This document shows positions 1-6,030 of a stretch of 8,978 bases of DNA, piece by piece (the stretch's first letter is position 1; every line of letters starts with the position of its first letter). The stretch comes from Saccharofermentans sp. (GTDB lineage: Bacteria; Bacillota_A; Clostridia; Saccharofermentanales; Saccharofermentanaceae). The DNA lies in assembly GCA_024692105.1 (NCBI GenBank), contig JAILMZ010000058.1, positions 1 to 8,978 on the forward strand, written 5' to 3'. A model generated the notes under the pieces. It was not told where the DNA came from and searched no databases. It saw only the letters and a list, made by a program, of their open reading frames with translations. A program made the translations under genes and the position numbers.

Positions 1-212
1 TTCCAGTATCTCTTATCATCAGAGAAAAGAAGATACTTCTTGTGTCCTGCGCTGGTCGTTGCTGATTTGCCGCCTATCAAAGTCTTCGCCTTGATCAGCA
101 GCATCCTCAAAAAGAATCCTGCCGTTATGAATACTCCCAGCAGCACGGAAAACAGCATGCTTCCCGTTGCAGGATCAATATATAACCGAATGTTTTCCAT
201 AAATAGCTGCAT
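1..212 (-). CDS. N-terminus of membrane-anchored CDP-glycerol glycerophosphotransferase-like protein (partial)
   Basis: Seventy codons are visible before the gene leaves the window. The ATG at 212 is the first possible start, because an in-frame TAA lies three codons upstream; a second ATG at 200 (Met5) is possible. The ribosome binding site is weak (AAAGAG). The protein begins with a short segment containing YIDPATGSM (residues 11-19), then one hydrophobic helix at about 19-40 followed by lysines (KAK), so the rest is probably cytosolic. Residues 59-70 read KYLLFSDDKRYW. A YIDPxTGSM-plus-helix start followed by an FSDxKRYW segment is, from memory, typical of clostridial proteins annotated as CDP-glycerol glycerophosphotransferase family (TagB/TagF-like). 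The catalytic domain itself is outside the window, so the function is inferred. It lies 82 bases after the YidC-sulfatase gene on the same strand, with no terminator visible between them, which suggests a shared envelope-polymer role. Confidence 0.5.
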   Translation of the reverse strand, partial: MQLFMENIRLYIDPATGSMLFSVLLGVFITAGFFLRMLLIKAKTLIGGKSATTSAGHKKYLLFSDDKRYW

Positions 213-294
213 TGCCTGTTACTCTTTCATCGTCTTTGTGTCTTTTCTCTCTGTCATACAGTTTACTATAGCATCCTTGTCGTTTTATTGTTCG

Positions 295-2853
295 CTATAC
301 TCCGGGTTTTTCAATGGGAACCCAGTTATCCTCATTGAAAATGTCTCCGCCCGTGATCTTGAACCAGATACAATCTTCATCATAGTAGAATGTATTTCCG
401 TTATTCAGATTCGGATTCCACAGTTTCTCGTCCGGAGAATCGGAGAAACTGACAAACACGCCTTCGTTTTTGGGCAGAGTATTTATCGGGTTCCCAGTGT
501 ACGGATTGACGGGGTCTTCCACTATTCCGTCCAATGCAATGGCAGGAACGTCAGCATTGGTCATGAATGAATCGTCCGTTGTAAATCCGGAAGACTCGAA
601 ATCCTTTACCATGAGCAGACAGTTATACCATTCGCCGTTTACATCCTCGAACTGCAGTTCATCGAATATTTGGATATCCGCGCCATGGTCGCTTACGATT
701 ATAATCCTGGTATTGTCGTAAACACCGTTCTCTTTCAGGTAATCCATATAATTACCCAGTTCGACCATGGATATGACCAGGCATTCGTAAGTGGCTGCCT
801 GATAGAACGTGCTGACCTCCAACTCTTTGCTTCCGTCGGAAATATAATATCCTCCATCGAAATCAACGATGGTTGTTACATCGTGTGTGGTCTCATTGTC
901 GATAAGGAACAAACTGCCCTGATAATCGTCGCTGAGCACGGTCATTTCTTCGAGTTTTTTCAGTACCATATAGTTCTCGAAAACATCGATTATTCCGTAA
1001 TAATCTTCACCGACCGCGAGGTAGTCACCGCCGTCATAGATCATTCCCTGCAGGCACAGCGGAGCGCATCTGACGATACTGTACATAAACATATTGCGGT
1101 TTCTTCTGGTCTCTGCGTTAATGCTTGCCTCTGAATTGCTGTTGTAGAAATCTTTCGGATAATATGCAAAGCAATTATCAATGTCTTTAAACGAGGAATA
1201 GTCCCCGTTCCAATTCCATCCGGGAAAAGGAAGATCCATTAAAGTAGTAACATAACCTTCTTTGCTCAGGATCTCAGGCAGCACTTTAAGCGCTTCGTCA
1301 TGTTTTACCGCCAGAGTCTCATCAGCTCTCGCATCTATCTGTTCAGGGGTATAGTCATATCCTCCGAACAGAGCAGACGTGGTCTTCAATGTGTTCTGCG
1401 CGAAAGTCACGGTGTTCGGATAATAGACAAAGCCGTCAAACTTTTCCTTCAGCTCAGGATACTCATTGAAAACATAAGGGATATAACCTGCGACTGCCCT
1501 GTCGAGCATTATGACCATAACATTATCGCCTGTTGAAGACAGTGTGATCTTGGGGGATTCCATATCTCTGTACACATCGATCTGACTGATGACCAATGAA
1601 TAGGAATCCTGTACTTTCTTTGCATTGATAAGGGATATGGTAAGAGTTGTCAGGATGACTGCAGCAAACACGACGGTTAATGCCTTTTTGAACCTGGAAA
1701 CGAAGATACAGACAGCGATTATTGTCAGTACTATAAGTGCATTCAGTAACATATCCGATACCGGGTATTCGGGTGTGCGGTCAAATATCAGTGTGGTATT
1801 GATCGTTCCCGTGTTTGTTCCGAAAAACAGATAATCGACTGCCGAGAATGCGGAAGCCGCTATCATCAGAATGGTAAAAGCGTTTCTCAGCTTCGGTTTG
1901 GCAAGATAGAAGAAAACACCGGGCCAGACAACGAAGAAGCCGACCGCAACGAAGAATGAAGACAACAGATAACGGAGCGGATTCTGCGGATCTGTTACGT
2001 TGATGAACTCTTCAGGGGAAGCGCTCAGATATGCAAGCGGTATTAACAGTCCCGTCAGGACAGACATGAACAGAGCAGCGAGGACAAACAACGCTGCACC
2101 GGATCTTTGACCTAAAGCCGGGCCGGCAGTTTCTGTTTTCCCGCTCAGCGGCTGAGCCTCTGCGCTGCGCTTTTGCGCATTCTTGATGATTATCGTCTTG
2201 ACCAGTGAATAGAGATTGTTCATCGTCCAGTACAACAGGAGAGCCAAGGGCGAATTATAAAGCGCGATCAGGAATATCAAAGGGAGTATCAGAGATCTCA
2301 GAATGGTCTTGGCCGGAAGCCCCCTTGTATAGATATATGTTGCCAATATGTTTATAAGCGTCATCAATATCGGCATGACATTGATCGCAATGCTGCCTAA
2401 CGCAAGAAAATTATCCGGTGTGCTGAGATCGGTAAAAAATAAAAAATCGACACCCCTGAATCTGTTAGCGGCACGAACCCCTAACAGATCATAAGCTGCC
2501 ATAAAGAACGGGATCTGAAGCAGGATAGAAATAGAACTCTTTAATCTGTGTATCGGATTGTAGTGGTTCTCTCTGTAATAGGCGTCGAGCATCATATATT
2601 TCTCGTCACCTTTGAAATGATGCTTTATGTGCTCCGTCCAAAAGGAAAGTTCTTTCTCTTTTGCCCTCTGCTCCTGCTCAATAGCTTCAGCTCTTTTGTA
2701 GAGAGGGAGCACTAAGGTGCTGACGACCAGACTGAGTATGATGATTGCCAGTCCTTCGCTATGCGTGATATTAAACGCAATCGTGAAAATAACCTCAAAT
2801 ATCAGTTCCAGCGGGGCAAGAAAAATATTTCTGAGTATCTCCAGAATTATCAC
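295..2853 (-). CDS. YidC/Oxa1-type membrane domain fused to a sulfatase / LTA-synthase-like domain (852 aa)
   Basis: Residues about 1-228 resemble the YidC/Oxa1 insertase core: a first membrane helix at 34-52, a charged cytosolic hairpin at 53-100, the NPIHRLKSSISILLQIPFF segment leading into a second helix at about 108-124, helices at about 150-175 and 184-200, and the SPLALLLYWTMNNLYSLVK end typical of the last YidC helix. There is no N-terminal lipoprotein cysteine. After a polar linker (229-250) come about five more helices (253-276, 293-316, 322-344, 367-386, 391-409). Residues about 440-800 look like an alkaline-phosphatase-superfamily sulfatase / phosphoglycerol-transferase domain, probably extracellular: NVMVIMLD (metal ligand D451), TTSALFGG (candidate nucleophile T492), NETTHD (H657) and SDHGAD (D722, H723). 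Position 45, where YidC proteins carry the groove arginine, is serine. The start is GTG with TTGAGGTG six bases upstream; the next in-frame Met (87) is too late. The gene sits 56 bases after infA. The substrate is unknown; modification of a surface polymer is inferred. Confidence 0.85.
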   Translation of the reverse strand: MIILEILRNIFLAPLELIFEVIFTIAFNITHSEGLAIIILSLVVSTLVLPLYKRAEAIEQEQRAKEKELSFWTEHIKHHFKGDEKYMMLDAYYRENHYNPIHRLKSSISILLQIPFFMAAYDLLGVRAANRFRGVDFLFFTDLSTPDNFLALGSIAINVMPILMTLINILATYIYTRGLPAKTILRSLILPLIFLIALYNSPLALLLYWTMNNLYSLVKTIIIKNAQKRSAEAQPLSGKTETAGPALGQRSGAALFVLAALFMSVLTGLLIPLAYLSASPEEFINVTDPQNPLRYLLSSFFVAVGFFVVWPGVFFYLAKPKLRNAFTILMIAASAFSAVDYLFFGTNTGTINTTLIFDRTPEYPVSDMLLNALIVLTIIAVCIFVSRFKKALTVVFAAVILTTLTISLINAKKVQDSYSLVISQIDVYRDMESPKITLSSTGDNVMVIMLDRAVAGYIPYVFNEYPELKEKFDGFVYYPNTVTFAQNTLKTTSALFGGYDYTPEQIDARADETLAVKHDEALKVLPEILSKEGYVTTLMDLPFPGWNWNGDYSSFKDIDNCFAYYPKDFYNSNSEASINAETRRNRNMFMYSIVRCAPLCLQGMIYDGGDYLAVGEDYYGIIDVFENYMVLKKLEEMTVLSDDYQGSLFLIDNETTHDVTTIVDFDGGYYISDGSKELEVSTFYQAATYECLVISMVELGNYMDYLKENGVYDNTRIIIVSDHGADIQIFDELQFEDVNGEWYNCLLMVKDFESSGFTTDDSFMTNADVPAIALDGIVEDPVNPYTGNPINTLPKNEGVFVSFSDSPDEKLWNPNLNNGNTFYYDEDCIWFKITGGDIFNEDNWVPIEKPGV

Positions 2854-2859
2854 TTACTT

Positions 2860-2867
2860 CACCTCAA
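2860..2867 (-). promoter_or_regulatory. Ribosome binding site deciding a GTG start
   Basis: TTGAGGTG lies six bases before the GTG at 2853-2851. No ATG in this frame occurs until residue 87, which would remove the first membrane helix, so this site supports the GTG start of the YidC-sulfatase gene. Confidence 0.6.
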
Positions 2868-2909
2868 CCGCATACTTCTATTGACGATTATTCAGACAGG
2901 GTGCACCTT

Positions 2910-3137
2910 TTATTTCTTCTTCTCACCGCGCCATGTGATCCTTCCGCGGGAAAGATCATAAGGTGATATCTCCATAGTGACTTTGTCACCGGGAAGGATC
3001 TTGATGAAATTCTGTCTGAGCTTGCCTGACAGATGTGCAAGAACTATATGTCCGGAATCAAGCTTGACCTTGAACATAGTGTTCGGCAGTGCTTCATCAA
3101 CTGTTCCAATTACCTCGATAACGTCTTCCTTGGCCAT
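2910..3137 (-). CDS. infA: Translation initiation factor IF-1
   Basis: This is a 75-residue S1/OB-fold protein, close to the usual 72. It starts [13 protein letters not shown] and contains [32 protein letters not shown] and [13 protein letters not shown], all hallmark IF-1 segments. IF-1 binds the ribosomal A site during initiation. A TTG precedes the ATG in frame, but the ATG at 3137 is the right start: it has GAGGAGGG six bases upstream and shares one base with the map stop (TGATG), which implies translational coupling. The C-terminus ends in GEKKK, slightly longer than usual. In most Firmicutes rpmJ and the rpsM-rpsK-rpoA-rplQ genes follow; here they do not. Confidence 0.97.
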   Translation of the reverse strand: MAKEDVIEVIGTVDEALPNTMFKVKLDSGHIVLAHLSGKLRQNFIKILPGDKVTMEISPYDLSRGRITWRGEKKK

Positions 3138-3907
3138 CAAAAACCCTCCTCATAGTCATAGGTTGTCATATAAGGCCCGTCTTCAGTGATGAGAATCGTG
3201 TTCTCGTAATGTGAAGCGGGCTTGCCGTCTTGTGTTACTATCGTCCACTGGTCGGGGAGCATCTCTATCTCTCTTCCGCCGAGTGTGATCATTGGTTCAA
3301 TGCAGATCGCCATTCCCTTCCTCAGTTTGCAGCCGTGTCCCGGCTTTCCGTAGTTGGGTACGGACGGATCCTGGTGCATCGTCGTTCCGATGCCGTGACC
3401 TTCAAGTTCTCTTACAACGCCATAACCGAAGCTCTCGCAGTAAGTCTGTACCGCATGTCCGATGTCACCCGTACGGCAGCCTTCCTTGGCAAACTCAAGT
3501 GCCTTGAAGAAAGACTCCTCTGTCCTTACGACAAGATCTTTAACTTCGGGAGCAACTTCTCCGATGCAGTATGTGCGGCAGGCATCAGCCTGATAACCTT
3601 CCAATACGCAACCTACGTCAACCGAGAGGATATCGCCTTCTTTGAGGATGACCGATTTTCTCGGAATGCCGTGTACGACAGCCTCGTTAACGGATGCGCA
3701 AATGGTTCCCGGGAACGGAGGCGTACCGAAGTTAAGGAATGACGGTATCGCATCGTGGCTCCTGATTATGTTGTATGCGATCTTATCGACATCGTGTGTC
3801 GACATTCCCGGCTTGATCTCATCGCGGATAACTTTGAACACTTCCTGGAGTACTTTGCCGGAAGCTCTCATGAGCTCGAATTCTTCAGCGTTTAAGATTT
3901 CTATCAT
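3137..3907 (-). CDS. map: Methionine aminopeptidase, type I
   Basis: This 256-residue cytosolic metallopeptidase removes the initiator methionine from nascent proteins. All ligands of the pita-bread fold fall at the positions known from the E. coli enzyme: D97 (SVDVG), D108 (YQADACRT), H171 (EGHGIG), E204 (IEPM) and E235 (HYENT), with H79 (VVHG) and H178 (TMHQD) also present. The protein is a plain catalytic domain with no N-terminal zinc-finger extension. The ATG at 3907 has AGAGG six bases upstream, and the gene starts 12 bases after the adk stop. The 3' end encodes the infA ribosome binding site within its Glu-Glu-Gly codons and overlaps infA by one base. The KOW-domain gene often found between map and infA in Clostridia is missing. 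Confidence 0.97.
   Translation of the reverse strand: MIEILNAEEFELMRASGKVLQEVFKVIRDEIKPGMSTHDVDKIAYNIIRSHDAIPSFLNFGTPPFPGTICASVNEAVVHGIPRKSVILKEGDILSVDVGCVLEGYQADACRTYCIGEVAPEVKDLVVRTEESFFKALEFAKEGCRTGDIGHAVQTYCESFGYGVVRELEGHGIGTTMHQDPSVPNYGKPGHGCKLRKGMAICIEPMITLGGREIEMLPDQWTIVTQDGKPASHYENTILITEDGPYMTTYDYEEGF
3144..3151 (-). promoter_or_regulatory. Ribosome binding site of infA inside the map 3' end
   Basis: GAGGAGGG is a strong Shine-Dalgarno sequence six bases before the infA ATG at 3137. It lies within the last sense codons of map. Together with the TGATG stop/start overlap it indicates that infA translation is coupled to map, and it argues against the in-frame TTG one codon earlier as the start. 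Confidence 0.75.
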
Positions 3908-3919
3908 CTTCTGCCTCTT

Positions 3920-4576
3920 TTACACAAGACCAAGACCCTTAAGGCCGTCTTCGATGCTCTTGATGCATGTATCCGCATCTACATTGTTGTTGCCTTCAAC
4001 GAGGATTCCGCGCTCTTTGTAGAAATCGATGAGGGGTCTCGTGTTCTCTGCATATGTTGCAAGTCTCTTGCCTACTGTCTCCGGATTGTCATCGGATCTC
4101 TGGACGACGTTGCCGCCGCAGTTATCGCATACACCCTCTACCTTAGTCGGCATGTACTTGACGTTGAAACTTGCTCCGCACTTCTCGCAGACTCTTCTTG
4201 TTGTGACTCTGTCCATGATGATCTCGTCATCAGTTACAACATAGACAACGGCGTCGAGCTTCTCGCCCTTCTTCTCGAGAATGGCATCCAGAGCCTCTGC
4301 CTGTGCGATGTTCCTGGGGAAACCGTCAAGGATGTAACCCTTGCTGACGTCAGGATTATTAAGTCTGTCCTCTACCATCCTGATGGTAACATCGTCAGGT
4401 ACGAGAGCGCCCTTGTCCATGTAGGACTTAGCCTCGATGCCGAGGGGCGTTCCTTCCTTGAGGTTGTATCTGAAAAGATCTCCCGTTGAGATGTGCGCGA
4501 GATCGTATTTCTCTCTCAATACTGTTGCAGTTGTGCCTTTACCGGATCCCGGTGCGCCAAGGATAATAAGTTTCAT
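3920..4576 (-). CDS. adk: Adenylate kinase, zinc-binding LID type
   Basis: This 218-residue enzyme interconverts ATP + AMP and 2 ADP. The P-loop GAPGSGKGT is at residues 7-15, the AMP-binding STGDLFR at 30-36, and GFPRN with R88 follows. The LID domain carries a Cys4 zinc site, C130-x2-C133 and C150-x2-C153, as in long-form Gram-positive adenylate kinases. R123, R160 and R171 match the usual phosphate-binding arginines. The ATG at 4576 has GGAGG nine bases upstream, and the gene starts 20 bases after the secY2 stop. The secY-adk-map-infA order is the conserved one, so this gene was probably always downstream of a secY. Confidence 0.97.
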   Translation of the reverse strand: MKLIILGAPGSGKGTTATVLREKYDLAHISTGDLFRYNLKEGTPLGIEAKSYMDKGALVPDDVTIRMVEDRLNNPDVSKGYILDGFPRNIAQAEALDAILEKKGEKLDAVVYVVTDDEIIMDRVTTRRVCEKCGASFNVKYMPTKVEGVCDNCGGNVVQRSDDNPETVGKRLATYAENTRPLIDFYKERGILVEGNNNVDADTCIKSIEDGLKGLGLV

Positions 4577-4596
4577 AAAAGGGTACCTCCGTCAGT

Positions 4597-5895
4597 TTAT
4601 TTAGCGTATTTGTTCTTCTTTGCTTCTCTGCCGGCCTGCTTAACGCGGTCTGCTTCTTCCTTGACCTTCTGGTCCAGGAAGAGTTTTGTCTCATAGATGC
4701 CGCCTGCAACCATAACGCTGACGATACCGATGTAGCTTGCGGGGCCGAGCACGGGAATGAGGCTCAGCAGCAGGGGTATCAGGCAGATGATGAGCAGATA
4801 AGCGGCATCTGCGATGTTCATGTTCGTATATGTGTTCATCATGTACTGTGATGTCGGCTTGCCGGGTCTTATGCCCTGGATGTATCCGCCGTACTGCTTG
4901 ATCTGGTTTGCCATGTCGATGGGGTTGAACTGTATCATCGAGAAGAAAGATGTGAAACCGATTATCAGCATTGCAAATACAACGTAGAACACGGCGCTTG
5001 TCTTAAAATTGACAAAACCTGCCGATATGGGGTTCTCTGTTCCGTCGGACACCATTGCGATGATGATCGCGGGAAGCAGAGTGATGGAGAAAGCATAGAC
5101 GATGGGCATGATGCCTGCCTGTGCAACTCTCAAAGGGATAACCTGGTTCTGCATGCCGTACTGCTTCATGCCGACTGTCTTCTTGGAGAACAGTATCCTC
5201 AGTTTCTTTTCGCCGCTGTTTACGAACAGTGCGAAAACGATGAGCACCAGGCAGATAATGATGACTGCAGCCGTCCAGATGATAGCTGCCGTTAATTCAT
5301 TGTTTGAGAAAAGGCCGATGAAGTACTCGGGGATCGCTCTGATAACAGCAGCGATGATGAGAATGGATACGCCGCTTCCGACGCCTTTGTCGTTGATGAG
5401 TTCGACGAACCATCCGCAGAGCGCGCCGCCTGCAGCGACCGTGATCGTGACGACGACAGCAGCTACCCAGAAGTTAAATGTGCTGATGAGAACGTTTCTC
5501 ATGCCGACCGTGAAAAGAACTGCAAAGATGACATCCATACCGAGGGACGCGAAACGGGTATACTTACCGATAACCCTTGCGCCTTCCTCGCCCTTCATTG
5601 CGATGTCCCTGAGCTTGGGGACCGCGATGGTAATAATCTGCATTGCGATTGAAGCGATGAGGAACGGGTATATTCCGAGTGATGTGACTGCACCGTTACC
5701 GAGGGCAGAGAAAGACAACACGTTCATGAGCACTCCTGTGTCGCCCCACTTTAAGACCTCTGCTGCCACGCCCGAATGACTTAGGAACGGTACCGGCACG
5801 AGTGAGAGCACCACACATGCGGAAACAATAAGGAAAGTGAACCACAGCTTCTTTTTGAGGCTTGGAACCTTATATGCTTCTGATAAACTGCTCAT
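4597..5895 (-). CDS. Second SecY-family translocon channel (divergent paralog)
   Basis: This 432-residue protein has the ten-helix SecY layout. Family motifs include VPVP (33-36), GKYTRFASLG (110-119), INDKGVGSGVSI (167-178), a cytosolic loop with EKKLRILFSKK (229-239), and GGYIQGIRPGKPT (336-348) with the SecA/ribosome-contact arginine R343. It is more divergent than the first SecY in the plug and second-helix region (TSLGIYPFLIASIAMQ). Its tail is lysine-rich (KVKEEADRVKQAGREAKKNKYAK is split around residues 410-432). By eye, 22 of 41 residues match the first SecY around the C5 loop, with lower similarity elsewhere. The ATG at 5895 follows AAGGAGAT. It has its own -10 element and lies behind a terminator, and it heads the unit secY2-adk-map-infA. 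I see nothing like the streptococcal accessory SecY2/SecA2 glycoprotein locus, so the name secY2 is used here only as a label. It could be the housekeeping channel or a specialised one. Confidence 0.9.
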   Translation of the reverse strand: MSSLSEAYKVPSLKKKLWFTFLIVSACVVLSLVPVPFLSHSGVAAEVLKWGDTGVLMNVLSFSALGNGAVTSLGIYPFLIASIAMQIITIAVPKLRDIAMKGEEGARVIGKYTRFASLGMDVIFAVLFTVGMRNVLISTFNFWVAAVVVTITVAAGGALCGWFVELINDKGVGSGVSILIIAAVIRAIPEYFIGLFSNNELTAAIIWTAAVIIICLVLIVFALFVNSGEKKLRILFSKKTVGMKQYGMQNQVIPLRVAQAGIMPIVYAFSITLLPAIIIAMVSDGTENPISAGFVNFKTSAVFYVVFAMLIIGFTSFFSMIQFNPIDMANQIKQYGGYIQGIRPGKPTSQYMMNTYTNMNIADAAYLLIICLIPLLLSLIPVLGPASYIGIVSVMVAGGIYETKLFLDQKVKEEADRVKQAGREAKKNKYAK

Positions 5896-5903
5896 TTATA
5901 TAT

Positions 5904-5943
5904 ATCTCCTTAAAACGCGCGTAATAATAGCCTTAGTATTATA
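5904..5943 (-). promoter_or_regulatory. Promoter and ribosome binding site of the second secY unit
   Basis: On the minus strand a perfect TATAAT (-10) occupies 5943-5938. The best -35 candidate is weak (TGTTTA at about 18-base spacing) and lies in the U-rich tail of the upstream terminator. Transcription would start near 5931, giving a leader of about 35 bases that ends with the Shine-Dalgarno AAGGAGAT at 5911-5904, eight bases before the ATG. This would allow the second secY, adk, map and infA to be expressed separately from the ribosomal-protein genes. The -10 is clear; promoter activity is inferred. Confidence 0.55.
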
Positions 5944-5954
5944 GCGCAAATTCT

Positions 5955-6001
5955 GCAAAAATAAACACCCGCGCAACAGATAGCAAGCATCTGCGCGCGG
6001 G
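5955..6001 (-). terminator. Rho-independent terminator after the first secY
   Basis: On the minus strand CCCGCGC (6001-5995) pairs with GCGCGGG (5974-5968). CAGAT (5993-5989) pairs with ATCTG (5981-5977), with a small internal loop (C against AA on the plus strand) and a seven-base apical loop. The hairpin is followed by TGTTTATTTTT. It begins 29 bases after the secY stop. The GC-rich stem and U-rich tail make an intrinsic terminator likely, perhaps partial, given that the genes downstream belong to the same conserved cluster. Confidence 0.8.
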
Positions 6002-6030
6002 TTGTTGTGCCTTTTTAATGGTGCGGGAAA

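Noticed and set aside
219..257. Twelve-codon minus-strand frame (MTERKDTKTMKE) between the fusion gene and the left-edge gene
   Set aside because: It has no convincing ribosome binding site and is too short to distinguish from chance.
213..294. Possible promoter before the left-edge gene (TATAGT)
   Set aside because: The hexamer resembles a -10 but I found no acceptable -35 at 16-18 bases, and it is in AT-rich sequence.
40..570. Plus-strand open frame of 176 codons at the left edge
   Set aside because: It is antisense to the left-edge membrane gene and to the C-terminus of the YidC-sulfatase gene, both of which have recognisable protein features. Its product has no recognisable family motif.
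2854..2909. Possible rpmJ or terminator after infA
   Set aside because: The 56 bases are too short for rpmJ (about 37 codons), encode no L36-like peptide, and form no GC hairpin with a U-run.
3230..3742. Plus-strand open frame of 170 codons
   Set aside because: It is antisense to map, whose metal ligands all match; the length is explained by codon bias in map.
5102..5779. Plus-strand open frame of 225 codons
   Set aside because: It lies wholly antisense within the second secY. Its translation is a methionine/threonine/proline-rich shadow of SecY membrane helices.
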